Below, in pieces: positions 32,983 through 43,339 of a DNA stretch of 64,000 nucleotides. The stretch's first letter is position 1. The number at the start of each line of letters is the position of its first letter. The notes under the pieces are model-generated. The model did not search any database and was not told the origin of the DNA. It worked only from the letters and a program-made list of their open reading frames with translations. The stretch covers positions 1,860,001-1,924,000 of the forward strand of contig JAMXDE010000010.1 of assembly GCA_026770025.1 (NCBI GenBank), written 5' to 3'. Position numbers and translations under genes: made by a program. Source of the DNA: Craspedostauros australis. Lineage: Eukaryota; Bacillariophyta; Bacillariophyceae; Mastogloiales; Achnanthaceae.

Positions 32983-34632
32983 CTAGTTATTCTCTACTCG
33001 CTTCAATCCATCGTAGTAAGTATAGGTCTGCGATGGCAACAACGATGCGGCGCCCACGGCCGTGAGTTCCGCCCGCACCGTCGATGGTTCCGGACAGACG
33101 TAGCATTCGGGCGGAAACAGCATCGCCAATCCATCGTGCGCCGCCTTTTGCAAGAAGGGATGCCGCGATCCACCACCGACGACGAGCACGTGATCGATGG
33201 TACCGGGTGTGCGTCCGGCATCTTCCAGCAGCTTCGTGGCGACGGACGACAGCAACGTGGACACGTTGGTAGGTGGCGGCAGATTCGGGGACAGGATGGG
33301 TTCGTCGCTGCCGTACATGAGCTCGGGGTACGTCGTGTCCCTCCATCTGTCCTCGGTGGCCTGTTCCAGCACCGTGCGGGACAAATTCAACCTGAAGTGC
33401 GGGTCGTCGCTCTTGTCGGGCTGTCCCATGAGGAGATATGGGATGTGCAGATCGACGTTCGTCTTGTGCACCAGTTCCAGCACGGCCTGCCGTGCTTCCT
33501 TGGAGATCAAGGCGAGGGACATGGGGTCGTTGGCCAACGTCGCGGTCTCGTTGCCGTCCGAGTCCGTCACCGCCGTCTCCTTGACAACACGATCGACGAG
33601 CTGCTGCACCAACGCCTCGCCGCCGACGTTAGGGATGGTCGCGAAGGACGTGACAGAGGCGCCGCCTTCGACCAAGCTCAACGTGGTCTCCAATCCACCA
33701 ATATCAACGACGAGGCACGTCTGCGAGGACACATCGTCCTTCGTGGTGGGCGATGCAATGCAATCGATCGATTGAGCACCCCAAACAGCAGCGATGGGAT
33801 CCGGAACGACGACGACCTCCTTGTTGATCGCAACACCGCTCACCCTCACGCTGTCGTCGGTCGACGGCTCTGCCTCGATAGCCTCCGAATATTGATTGTA
33901 CAGCTTGGGTGGCATCGCGACGACCGTTCGGACGAGCCGGCTGGATTGCGACACGGATGTTGCTGCCGCTTCGACTCGCTCCATGACTTGCGCTACGGAA
34001 GGAGTGATCATTTCGGAAACGATCTTGGAAGCTTCCTCCAGGGAGGCCGTGTCCGAGACGAATCGCTGGTACGGCAATGACACCTGACCTTCCGCACTCG
34101 AATTGCTTGGCTTGTAAAAGAACTTGTCCATGGCCGTGGCGCCCGATAGTATGCTGGCCTCGCCTGTACTCCCAGCTGCCGTCGTCACAAATCGCAAACG
34201 TTCGCCTTGCGGCGTCTCCAGCAACGTCGGCGTCGGCTGGCCCACGTACGTCGATGCCACCTTGTTGTAGATGGTGCCAACATCCACGCCGATCGTCGTG
34301 GGGATGGCCTGATCGCCGCTGCGTGCCTGCTTGCGTTCCCACTGCTCCAGCTCCCACTGATAGTCGGCCCATTCCTGATCCATGCGACCCATCGCCTTCC
34401 AGCTCCATCGTCCGATCATGACAACAGCGCCAGCCGCAATCAGGGGCACGATCTCTCGTCGTTGTGTGGCGTGGTAGTGGCGCAACGGCGTGGTGCGATG
34501 ATGAATCCGTCCTTCATTGTGAGTGATACTATCATCGCGAGACAGCCGCATCGCGGATTGCATCATCGTCGACATTGCCGGCGATGCACGTGAGCGCACG
34601 GCTGCTGTCGCGAGTGTTCGTCGAGCGAGCAT
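32983..34632 (-). CDS. Divergent HSP70-like ATPase, membrane-anchored, probably mitochondrial
   Basis: A single exon of 549 aa from the ATG at 34632. The start gives MLARRTLATAAVRSRASP, a good mitochondrial pre-sequence. A hydrophobic segment (IVPLIAAGAVVMIGRW, about 61-76) follows, then a charged linker, then an actin-fold domain beginning IGVDVGTIYNKVA near 114. Other HSP70 signatures are present in altered form: VVPDPIAAVWGA, VVDIGGLETTLSLVEG and VLVVGGGSRHPFLQ. The protein ends soon after the last nucleotide-binding motif, so the usual substrate-binding beta-sandwich and lid are absent. It may be an HSP110-like or STCH-like ATPase that works as an exchange factor or regulator at the inner membrane; this is inference. 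It is divergent from the MAP3K-like gene. Confidence 0.85.
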   Translation of the reverse strand: MLARRTLATAAVRSRASPAMSTMMQSAMRLSRDDSITHNEGRIHHRTTPLRHYHATQRREIVPLIAAGAVVMIGRWSWKAMGRMDQEWADYQWELEQWERKQARSGDQAIPTTIGVDVGTIYNKVASTYVGQPTPTLLETPQGERLRFVTTAAGSTGEASILSGATAMDKFFYKPSNSSAEGQVSLPYQRFVSDTASLEEASKIVSEMITPSVAQVMERVEAAATSVSQSSRLVRTVVAMPPKLYNQYSEAIEAEPSTDDSVRVSGVAINKEVVVVPDPIAAVWGAQSIDCIASPTTKDDVSSQTCLVVDIGGLETTLSLVEGGASVTSFATIPNVGGEALVQQLVDRVVKETAVTDSDGNETATLANDPMSLALISKEARQAVLELVHKTNVDLHIPYLLMGQPDKSDDPHFRLNLSRTVLEQATEDRWRDTTYPELMYGSDEPILSPNLPPPTNVSTLLSSVATKLLEDAGRTPGTIDHVLVVGGGSRHPFLQKAAHDGLAMLFPPECYVCPEPSTVRAELTAVGAASLLPSQTYTYYDGLKRVENN

Positions 34633-35335
34633 CGTGTGAGTTTCTGCTGTTGCTCTTCGCTGTCTTGTGCGCTGTATTCTCAATCTCTGCGCTGCGATAG
34701 TGTATGGTACTGGTATGCTTCATGCTATGAGAGGACGCCTCAGGAATGCGGTCCGGGCATGATGGTTGGGTTTGGAGCTGCCTCCGACGTTCGATGCGCA
34801 ACATCGAGACATCACCACCGCCATGGTCGAGTCGTTTTTCCACGATCGTTCGTGTTTGGGTTGGTATCGGTTTCGTGAATTTGTGGCAGAGGTTTGTCTC
34901 AAGATGACGTGTCAAGTCGTGTGAGTCGAACATTCATACCGTTTGAGACGTTATGTTTTGTATTGAGCAATGAAGAAACTTGAAAGCCAGAACGGTCACG
35001 CGTTCCCACACAACCAACAAAACAGAAACAACTCAAAACGCGAACATGCATGATGGTGTCTTCCTCCTTGTCCGGACGATGCCGCCCCTACTGCCATCAA
35101 CCATCACCATCGTGATGACACCACAAGAATACAAGAGGACTTCATCATCGTCAACATCGGCACAGTCATCACCAAGCTCTACTTTATTGCCATACTCAAA
35201 GGCTCAGCATCAAACAAGGCCCTGCCACACAAGAGCACAAAGCGAAACTGAAGAAAGACATTGGCATCGGCAGGAACGGTATTTGCCACAGCATCCACAT
35301 CATATAGTACGCTGCCATTTGCGTTGACAACCACC
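34633..35335. promoter_or_regulatory. Bidirectional promoter region, HSP70-like / MAP3K-like genes
   Basis: This gap of about 700 bp lies between two divergent start codons and should contain both promoters. No strong TATA block was seen. The right part is rich in CATCA and CACAA words that look like leader sequence. No gene is supported. Confidence 0.45.
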
Positions 35336-38300
35336 ATGCCGATCGGACCGCGCAGATCAGTACGTCGCACGGCGAAGGCCGGTGTTGCCACCAAGAAGAG
35401 TTACCAGATCCCTGACTCCGACGATGACGCGTCTTCCTTCGGAGGCATCGGTGCATCATCCGTCAAGTCGACGCCATCCAAGGCCAAAGCCATGGCACGC
35501 AAGGTCGGTGGAGTGCTTGCCTCCCTCAGCATGAATAACAACAACCGCAGCAGCAGCGAGAAGGGGAATCGTGGCGTCAAGCAAGGCAAGGCCAAAGCAA
35601 CCGCCAAGCAAACGAAGCCATCAAGCAATCCAAGCGGAGGAATGAAGCAGAAGAACGTCAACAAGCAGAGCTCTGATTCGCTGAGACTGGCAAAGGCAAC
35701 ACAGAAGGCTGCCACTGCCGCTGTCGCGACGTCGAAGCCAAGCAACAACAATGTGCCATCCCGCACGCAGGAAAAGGAGAATGCAGCAAAGTCCCGCCGC
35801 ACTTCCATGGACACCGCAACGATGGCATCCCCATCGTTGCCCAAGTCGGTCTTGATTTGCACCGATGCCGACAGGCACAGCAACATCCTCATGTCGCCGC
35901 CCACCGAGGCGCGACCGGCGTTCGCCACGCCATCCCAGCTCGATTCTGCGGCATCGCCCATGCATCATGATGACAACATCAGCGCCATGAGCTCAAGCGT
36001 CTTCTCCCCACATCCGACGTACCAACGATCGGCCAACCGGCAGTCGCTTGCGAATGTCATGGAGACGAGCGCCGATAAGCTGCAGCGCACCAGCCGCCAC
36101 TTGCAGTACGATCGCGACACCAAGGCTGCTCTTGCCGACGACGTCGATGATGACGACGACGCCACCCTATCCATGGGGACGCCCATGAAGAAGCTACCGG
36201 ATCGCTCTGGAATTCCCAAGGAGAATTTGGCCATGGATGACGACGCGACCTTCGAGAATGCCGACGACGGTGATGCCGCGTTGGAGACAACAGACGAGGG
36301 AACAGTCCGCAGCAACATGAAGAAGACCATTCTGGATGATGGCGATGACGACGAGGATGAAGCCTCGGCCAGCACGCAAGAGAACGAGTTCGAAGACTTC
36401 GATGAGGATGAATTCTCGGAGCCAGACGACGACAAGGATGACATGTACAACCCTGACGAGGATGACGACTCCTTCATTGTCGATGACGATGACGAGCTTG
36501 AGTTCGATGCTGTGGACTCTCCCATCAAGATCCAAACCCGGCGTGGCCGGGCTGCCTCGAAGAACACCAAGTCTGCAGCACCGAAGGCTGCAACGGACGC
36601 TACAGTGGATGACCTCAGCGTGAACATGAGCGCGCTCAATGTCAACGATGAAGCCGCCCCAGCCGCTGTTGCCGCCACCACCGCCAACACTACCAATACC
36701 AACGAGGCCGAAGATGACAATGCCACCCTTCAGATCGATGCGGACGAGACAGTCGTCGTGGTCGACGATGATGCCACCATTGCTCTTCCAACTGATGATA
36801 CCGTCGACATGGCGCAGGTTGCAAGCACCACACCTGAATCCAAACAACATCCAGCAGATGCCTCGGGCATGTTCACACCAGAGGCCGTCGCTGTCGTCGT
36901 GGACGATGACGACGACGGCACCTATGGCGACGACGATGAGGAGGATGAAGCTGAAGCCCTTGTGGCTACTATGCGCACGCCAGCACCCCATGCAAGAAGG
37001 ATGCAAACCAAACCATCCCCTAACAATGCAACCGTCGACTCGATGGCATACTCCACCGACAAATCCGATGTTGAGGATGATCATCCGATTCATGATGACG
37101 CCGATGACGACGACGAAACAGTGTCGTATGCCGGAGGCGTGTCCAAGCTTCTCAAAAAGTTTGAAAGTCATGGAGCGGGCACACCGGACACTGCAGCGAG
37201 CAACACTCAACTGGCATCCTCGAAAGCATCGAAAAACGCATCATCTCAAGCAAAATCAATCAAATCTCCCATGAGCGCTACCAAGTATTCGACAATTGAT
37301 TCGCCACTACCCACAGCTGATGCCACACTCAAGAAGGCGCAGTCACCTGCGCAGAGCAAGGTAACAACAGCAGCGAATGCCAACGGCAAGGGCAAGCAAC
37401 GTAAGTACCACCGCAGCGAAGGCAACATCAAGCCAGGCAAGTGGTCCCTTGGCACCAAGATTGGCGTCGGATCATTCGGCGTTGTTCATGTGGGCATGAA
37501 CATGGCGACAGGCACGCTGATGGCTGTCAAGAGCTTCAAGATGTCAACGTCCGTCATGAAGGACGTCCGCTCGGAGGTCGAGCTGATGCGGTCGCTCAAT
37601 CACCACAACATTGTCCAGTACTACGGTGCCGAAATCGAACGCAACGTGCTCCACATCTTCCAGGAGTGGGTGCCGGCTGGCAGCGTCGCGGAGATGTTGA
37701 GCAAATTCGGCGCTTTCTCCATGTCCGTCATCCGCAGCTACCTCAAGCAGACGCTGACGGGGTTGGCATTCCTGCATTCCAACAGCATCTTGCATCGCGA
37801 CATCAAGGGTTCCAACCTCCTTGTCACCAATGAGGGCATCGTGAAGCTGGCAGACTTTGGCGCCAGCAAGAGGGTCGGAGACTTCCAGGATGATCTGATG
37901 ATGTCCATGACGGCCAGAGGCACACCGTACTTCATGGCCCCCGAGGTGTTTGAAGAGAAGTACAGCTCGAAGGCCGACATCTGGAGCGTCGGATGCGTGG
38001 CTTATCAGATGGTGACCGGATCCCCGCCGTGGAAGGACAAGGGTTTCACCAACCCCATCACGTTGTTCAACTACCTCAAGAAGCGATGCGGACCACCGGC
38101 CATGAAGTTGGAGGGACGATCCAACATCACATCCGACGAGAAGGCCTCCACAGGTTTGTTCCAGGCCCTCGTCGGCAAATGCTACCACAAGCATCCATCC
38201 ACACGGCCAACCGCGAAGGCGCTTCTGGGAGACGCCTTCTTCATCGAGATGCATCATGACGAAGACGACGCCAGCAATACACCCTGTAAGGCGCTGTTCT

Positions 38301-38932
38301 CTCCAGGGGCCTCGACTGTGGCCTCCCGGTCTCCAATCGGATACCACCAGCTTCCACCGACATCGCCTTCGCCGATCAAACTGACCAGAAGCAAGAGCGT
38401 TGTGGACCAAAGGGCCTCGTTCATCTCACCTCCTCGACCGCGCAAGATTGTGGCAGGTATTGGTAGTGCTGGTGCGAGCCCCAGCCCCATCCGAAGCACA
38501 TCCAAGCCCAGGAGCAAGGCATCGCCGGTGTCCACAAAAACGAAGGAGCGCCTTTCGTACGCCAGCGAGAAGCTGCAGACACTGCAGTACGGCAGCAGTT
38601 CACCCAGCAGGAAGCAACCATCCACCACTACCACCACCAACAACAACAACAACGGCACACGATCCACCCTCGTGTCGTCGCCGGGCGCCGACTCAAAGAA
38701 GTGGCCAATCTGGGCACGAGACAAGCTGAAGAGTATCAACTCGCAACAACTGACACCAGACAGCAAGCGCGAATTGTCCAAGCTGATGGACAGTTTGGCC
38801 TTGAGCCCCGACAGCAGCAGCACCAACCAGAAGAGCAGCAGTTACAACCCGTACGGCAGCCGACGCGGATCCTCCACGTCCAACCTCAAGGGATTGGACT
38901 TCTTGAATGGCAGCACCAAGATCGAAATCTAG
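35336..38932 (+). CDS. MAP3K-like (STE11-type) serine/threonine kinase with long acidic N-terminal region
   Basis: A single exon of 1198 aa. I chose the ATG at 35336 (CCACCATG context, MPIGPRRSVRRTAK); the frame is open further upstream but without an ATG. The first 700 residues are low-complexity: basic/Ser-rich to about 200, then repeated acidic tracts of Asp and Glu (36120-37120). The kinase domain spans about 701-972, with glycine loop IGVGSFGVVHVG, Lys in LMAVKSF, HRDIKGSNLL, DFGASKRV, GTPYFMAPEV and DIWSVGCVAYQM; these are hallmarks of STE11/MAPKKK kinases. The tail of about 225 residues is Ser/Pro/Asn-rich with many potential phosphorylation sites. I infer a MAP kinase cascade activator. 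The acidic half may mediate scaffolding. Its stop is 52 bp from that of the convergent reductase gene. Confidence 0.93.
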   Translation: MPIGPRRSVRRTAKAGVATKKSYQIPDSDDDASSFGGIGASSVKSTPSKAKAMARKVGGVLASLSMNNNNRSSSEKGNRGVKQGKAKATAKQTKPSSNPSGGMKQKNVNKQSSDSLRLAKATQKAATAAVATSKPSNNNVPSRTQEKENAAKSRRTSMDTATMASPSLPKSVLICTDADRHSNILMSPPTEARPAFATPSQLDSAASPMHHDDNISAMSSSVFSPHPTYQRSANRQSLANVMETSADKLQRTSRHLQYDRDTKAALADDVDDDDDATLSMGTPMKKLPDRSGIPKENLAMDDDATFENADDGDAALETTDEGTVRSNMKKTILDDGDDDEDEASASTQENEFEDFDEDEFSEPDDDKDDMYNPDEDDDSFIVDDDDELEFDAVDSPIKIQTRRGRAASKNTKSAAPKAATDATVDDLSVNMSALNVNDEAAPAAVAATTANTTNTNEAEDDNATLQIDADETVVVVDDDATIALPTDDTVDMAQVASTTPESKQHPADASGMFTPEAVAVVVDDDDDGTYGDDDEEDEAEALVATMRTPAPHARRMQTKPSPNNATVDSMAYSTDKSDVEDDHPIHDDADDDDETVSYAGGVSKLLKKFESHGAGTPDTAASNTQLASSKASKNASSQAKSIKSPMSATKYSTIDSPLPTADATLKKAQSPAQSKVTTAANANGKGKQRKYHRSEGNIKPGKWSLGTKIGVGSFGVVHVGMNMATGTLMAVKSFKMSTSVMKDVRSEVELMRSLNHHNIVQYYGAEIERNVLHIFQEWVPAGSVAEMLSKFGAFSMSVIRSYLKQTLTGLAFLHSNSILHRDIKGSNLLVTNEGIVKLADFGASKRVGDFQDDLMMSMTARGTPYFMAPEVFEEKYSSKADIWSVGCVAYQMVTGSPPWKDKGFTNPITLFNYLKKRCGPPAMKLEGRSNITSDEKASTGLFQALVGKCYHKHPSTRPTAKALLGDAFFIEMHHDEDDASNTPCKALFSPGASTVASRSPIGYHQLPPTSPSPIKLTRSKSVVDQRASFISPPRPRKIVAGIGSAGASPSPIRSTSKPRSKASPVSTKTKERLSYASEKLQTLQYGSSSPSRKQPSTTTTTNNNNNGTRSTLVSSPGADSKKWPIWARDKLKSINSQQLTPDSKRELSKLMDSLALSPDSSSTNQKSSSYNPYGSRRGSSTSNLKGLDFLNGSTKIEI

Positions 38933-38984
38933 CATCGCATTGCATTGCACTGTGTTCATAATTTATAGAATCACAACGAATACT

Positions 38985-39914
38985 CTACAGGATCCATGGA
39001 ATGATGGCTTTGCGTTGCGAGACGAATTCGGCTGTGTCGCCGTCCACCGTTTTCGAATTGAAGGTTTGCCGGTACCATGTCTGGCTGTGCAACGCGTTGA
39101 TGGAGAGGCTGACGCAGACCCAAAGCAGCAATCCGCAATGCCGTCGGTTGATGCTGTCGAATGGTAGCGCGAAGATAAGGGACGCGTACAACAGCACTTC
39201 CATGAGATAGTGAGGACATGAGACGTATCGAAAGAATCTTTGCCGCATGGGCAAATGATACTGCGCTGCATTGTGATTCTGTTGACGCAACTGACTCAAA
39301 AGCTCATGATGCCGGTACTGCTCATATTGGAAGTAGATATGTAGCGACATCGAGATCACGTTGGCGGTGGCATCGATGCTGTCGTCCTGCAAGAATGCCC
39401 ACGGCAAGAGAGTGTAGTAAAATATCCCCAGCAAAAAGCTCGCGATGTGCATGTTGCTTCTCCACCGATGAATGTAATAGCATTCGTAGGTGCGGCGCAG
39501 GCAATGCGCGAACATTGGAATCGCGATGGTCGTGGGTATGTGATAGTGTTTCGTTGGATCGGAGGACATTGGGAAGCAACGGCGTTGTGCTAATCCGTAG
39601 ATGAGAATCCAATTGGCAGTCGCCAGAAGGTAAAAGTATCGGAAGTAACTCTTCGGGATCCAGAGTCTGTCGATGATGCGATGCAATCGAGAGACTGTTG
39701 AAGTGGATTGGTTGGGCTTATCGGTTTGCCTCGTGCGAGTTGTCGATTGTTGCTGTTGCTGTTGTTGTTGAGGAGATGGTGCGTGCAGCACCTTGCCATG
39801 CAATGATAGCTTTGCCAAGAATGGGGAAACTTGCGTGAGGCACACCATCGTCGTCATCATCACGTAGATTGGCGCCACCGAAAGAATGACGATCTCATGG
39901 AATCCCATCGTCAT
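38985..39914 (-). CDS. Polyprenol reductase / steroid 5-alpha-reductase family membrane protein
   Basis: A single exon of 309 aa from the ATG at 39914 (MTMGFHEIV); the next ATG at 39908 is equally possible. Several hydrophobic segments alternate with basic loops. The C-terminal half has HCLRRTYECYYIHRW, corresponding to the family's RR-x-E-C block, then SCPHYLMEVLLYASLIF, matching the NADPH-site motif (usually S/H-P-x-Y-x-x-E), and the end RKAIIPWIL, which is the characteristic SRD5A3/DFG10 terminus. Such enzymes reduce polyprenol to dolichol in the ER for N-glycosylation. A glutamine run (eight Q) marks a lumenal or cytosolic loop near residue 52. Its order and ending favour polyprenol reductase over a sterol enzyme. 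It is divergent from the plastid MATE gene. Confidence 0.87.
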   Translation of the reverse strand: MTMGFHEIVILSVAPIYVMMTTMVCLTQVSPFLAKLSLHGKVLHAPSPQQQQQQQQSTTRTRQTDKPNQSTSTVSRLHRIIDRLWIPKSYFRYFYLLATANWILIYGLAQRRCFPMSSDPTKHYHIPTTIAIPMFAHCLRRTYECYYIHRWRSNMHIASFLLGIFYYTLLPWAFLQDDSIDATANVISMSLHIYFQYEQYRHHELLSQLRQQNHNAAQYHLPMRQRFFRYVSCPHYLMEVLLYASLIFALPFDSINRRHCGLLLWVCVSLSINALHSQTWYRQTFNSKTVDGDTAEFVSQRKAIIPWIL

Positions 39915-40566
39915 TTTGTATTCTGTGTTGTTGCACAACACCGTATTTCGTTGAGCTTGCTTAACCCTTTACCTTTCCTGCCTCAGCTCCAGTCAGGAGC
40001 ACTCGTATTGGTAGTGTGATGGCTTCGAAAGTGGATTGCGACCTGCGATCTGTTGTCAGCCTTGTCTGCCTCCAGGCTCGTGCTTCCATCATTTCGCAGT
40101 ACCGTGGTCATCGATGTGCCAACAGAAATCAAAAATCGCATTTTGGTGTTTTCCTCATTCTTCAACTCGTATCCATGACTCAAATTGATAATGCTGGTGT
40201 TACTTTGTCTGTGTGAATGGGTGTGTTCGGACAGAGAACTACGACGAACCTGACGCACGGTTGCACGTGTGCACGTTTCTCGCAAACGTCCATCCAAATC
40301 CATCAAAAAAATGAAACGTTTCTGTTGCCAACGAACCGACTGGCTTTTTCGTCTTTCTTCCTCCTGTGTTCTGTTCTGCTCTGTTCCCTCTGTTGGCTAT
40401 TGGTGTCCGATGGCAAGTGCAAGTGCGACTACTCGCACTTACAAATGCATGCATTGCCAGGCCTTCCTGTGTTGTACTCATAGATACAAGATCGTTGCTG
40501 AAGGGCCAAGGTGCTGCAACAATAGAGACCACAAGAGAACGCTCTCATTGGAAGACAGTAGCCAAT
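39915..40566. promoter_or_regulatory. Bidirectional promoter region, reductase / MATE genes
   Basis: This gap of about 650 bp lies between two divergent start codons. It should contain both promoters and leaders. No other gene is supported; the sequence has pyrimidine-rich patches at 40350-40390. Confidence 0.45.
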
Positions 40567-42519
40567 ATGAGATCAACCGCTTCTACCAGTGCAATGACAA
40601 AGACGATCACAGTTGCGCTTTGCGTTCTGTGCGCCATCAACTTTCTGTCGGAAGATGTGACGGCATTCCATGCCACCAACCAGCATTTCTTGCCACAGCC
40701 AATCGCCTCCAAGGTGCATGGCCGCAACCAGTCTCGACAGCAGCAGCAGTATCAGTCTCATCATGAAAAGCACGTTGATGACCCGCTCCACGTACCGACG
40801 CGGCTGCATACCTCCAGCGACATCGATGCCGACTCCATCATCACGAATGCAACGATGACGGAGACACCGACGGAAAGCGGGACGACCACGAAGGCGGACG
40901 CATCCTCCACCAAGGAGATGCTTCGCTTTGCACTGCCCGCGCTGGGCATCTTCCTCGCCAATCCGTTGCTCAGCAACATCGACAACGCCTTCATCGGCAA
41001 GACCGTCGGCACACAGGGGTTGGCGGCCATGTCACCGGCCACCGTCTGCACGGATCAGATGCTCTACCTCTTTTCCTTCCTGGGACGTGCCACCACCGGG
41101 TTGGTCTCGGGCGCCTTCGGAACGAACCGCGATACCGATGCCGCACGCGAGGCGGCTGCTGCACCGCTCACCGTCTCCTTGATCTGCGGTGTCTTCCTGT
41201 CCATCTTTTACGCCGTCGGCACGCCGCTGCTGCTTTCGGGACTCAATGTCAACCAGGCTCTGCGTCCCGCCGCCGCATCGTACGTCCACTGGCGCGGCGC
41301 CATCTCCTGGGCCGCATTGGGACAAGCCTCGGCCTTGTCGGCCATCATGAGCACGAGGGATGCCATCACGCCGTTGAAGATTGTGGCGTTGGCGGCGGCC
41401 ATCAACATCGTGGGCGACGCCGCGCTGTGCGTGTGGCCGTTGCGCATGGGATGCGCTGGTGCGGCGGCCGCAACGTCCTTCGCAACCGTCGTGTCGACGG
41501 CGTTCATGTGTCGCGCGTTGCACAAGAAGAAGATGCTGCCCAAGCTCAAGCTGCCGTCGAAGAAGGAATGGGCCGCGTTGCTGGAGTACACGGGGCCGCT
41601 CATGGCCATCACCGTGGCGCGTCTGCTGGGTACCATCGCCATGCAGAAGAAGGCGATGGCGCTGGGCGTTCCGGAGACGGCCGCACTGCAGGTCTCCATC
41701 AATCTGGTCTTCTTCTTCTTCCTCTTTGGCGAGCCAATCTCGCAGCTGTCCCAAACCACCCTGCCGGCCCTCCTGGCGGACTCCAAGAAGTCGCGTGACG
41801 TGGGACCCGCAGTGCGCCAGAACTTGAAGAGTATTCTCAAATTCGGCGCCGTCACGTCCGTGGTCGTGGGTGCCACCGCGGGTCTCATCTTGAACTTTGG
41901 TGCTGGTGCATTCACGTCCGATGCGGTTGTTCGCACGTTGGCGCAGGCAGCATCACCATCCGTCTTTGTGGCCGTGGCGACTTGTATCTTTGCCAGTACG
42001 TGCATCCAATGTTGAATGGACGGATTGCGGTTGCTCTTACTCGTTTTTGTTTCAATGCTGCGTGTACCTGTCTTGCGTCATTTGGTTACCATTGTGTTTG
42101 CTTGCCATCAATGCTCTCACAAGTACAGGTATGAATGGTGTCCACACGTGCTTCAATCTATTCTAACTCCATTTGAATTTCACGATATTATATAATACAT
42201 GATACTCTGTCTTCCCACTCCATCCCTACCCTACTGCAATACCCGCGCAAAATCACATAAATTATGAATCTATCAAACAGTCGCCGTGGACGGTGCCATG
42301 CTGGCATCGCGTGATTTCGGCTTCATGCTGGCCGTGGCGATGTCATCGTTGGTGGTGCAGATGTATCTGTTGAAGAATTGGGTGACGAATCTGTCCGGAA
42401 TTTACTACACCTTTGCATTGAGGATCGGAGCGTACACTCTGTTGTCGCTTTTGCGTATCTTTTCGGGAAGGGGCGTGCTGGGCCAGTTCTACCGCAAGGA
42501 GAAGACCAAGGCGGCTTAG
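40567..42519 (+). CDS. MATE/DinF-family transporter, predicted plastid (two exons)
   Basis: Exons 40567-41995 and 42281-42519 are joined across a 285-nt intron (donor GTACGT, acceptor AACAG), giving 555 aa. The start at 40567 gives a signal peptide (TITVALCVLCAINFL) followed by DVTAFHATN, a plausible heterokont plastid site with F at +1. The mature region begins with LRFALPALGIFLANPLLSNIDNAFIGK, the typical MATE N-terminus, then VSGAFGTNRDTDAAREAA, ALSAIMSTRDAITPLK and NIVGDAALCVWPL. The splice joins CIFA to IAVDGAMLASRDFGFM, the late MATE helix, and the protein ends KEKTKAA. About twelve hydrophobic segments are visible. Plant relatives such as EDS5 export phenolics from chloroplasts; the substrate here is unknown. 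The plastid location is inferred from the leader only. Confidence 0.9.
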
Positions 42520-42889
42520 GCGTCCATGCATGCATGGCATGAATGTGGGAGTGCGCATGCAGATGGATGGATGGATGGGCTGATCGATCAATTATTTGGA
42601 TGCGCCGTGGCAAGAAGCAACCGGCGAGGTGAAGAGACAGTCAACAATGGGCAAGGAAGCCCTGCAACAGAGCCGTTGCAGAGTAGCATGATCCCCCTCA
42701 AGTGCCCAATCCATTCTCGTAAAACACAAAGTCTTACAACTAGTCCAGTCTGATGCAATGCGCTGCTCCATCGTGCCCACGCAAATACAATCCGCAATCG
42801 TTCGCACAGCCACACATATCAGACAATTCAAACGACCAATTCAATTCAATTCAATAGAACGCAAGTCAATTCAAAATGTGTTCACTCTA
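42520..42889. other. Convergent 3' intergenic region
   Basis: This stretch holds the 3' UTRs of the MATE and DUF6824 genes. Short tandem TGGA repeats occur at about 42564-42578 and CAATT repeats at about 42836-42856. No gene is seen. Confidence 0.5.
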
Positions 42890-43307
42890 TTATCCATCGG
42901 CAAACTCCATGGTGGCCGTATGCGTCGACCCTTGCGGCAGCGAATCCGTCATGCGCACCGAGTGGGTCGTGTTGCCACCACGGCCTGCCAGCGGATCCAG
43001 ATTGAAGCCTTCGAGATCTTCGTGGAAGGCCTCCTCCTCGATCCCCGAAATTTCACTGACCGCGATCGATCGCGTGGAGACGTTGCCGATCTTGCGTGAC
43101 AGATCGCTGAAGATGGAACCGGCTTCGTCGGATCTGTCGGAAATGCGTGACAAACCGGACATCAACGATCGCCGACTTCCGAAGAACGCCATGCCGGGGT
43201 TGTTGCTGTTTGCGCGTCCCGACGTGCCGCCGTCCTTCTGCATGCCGTTGGCGTTGTTGTCGGCGCCGTTGTCGGATGGGTTATTGTTGTTGTTGCTATT
43301 ATTCGCG

Positions 43308-43339
<32 letters not shown>

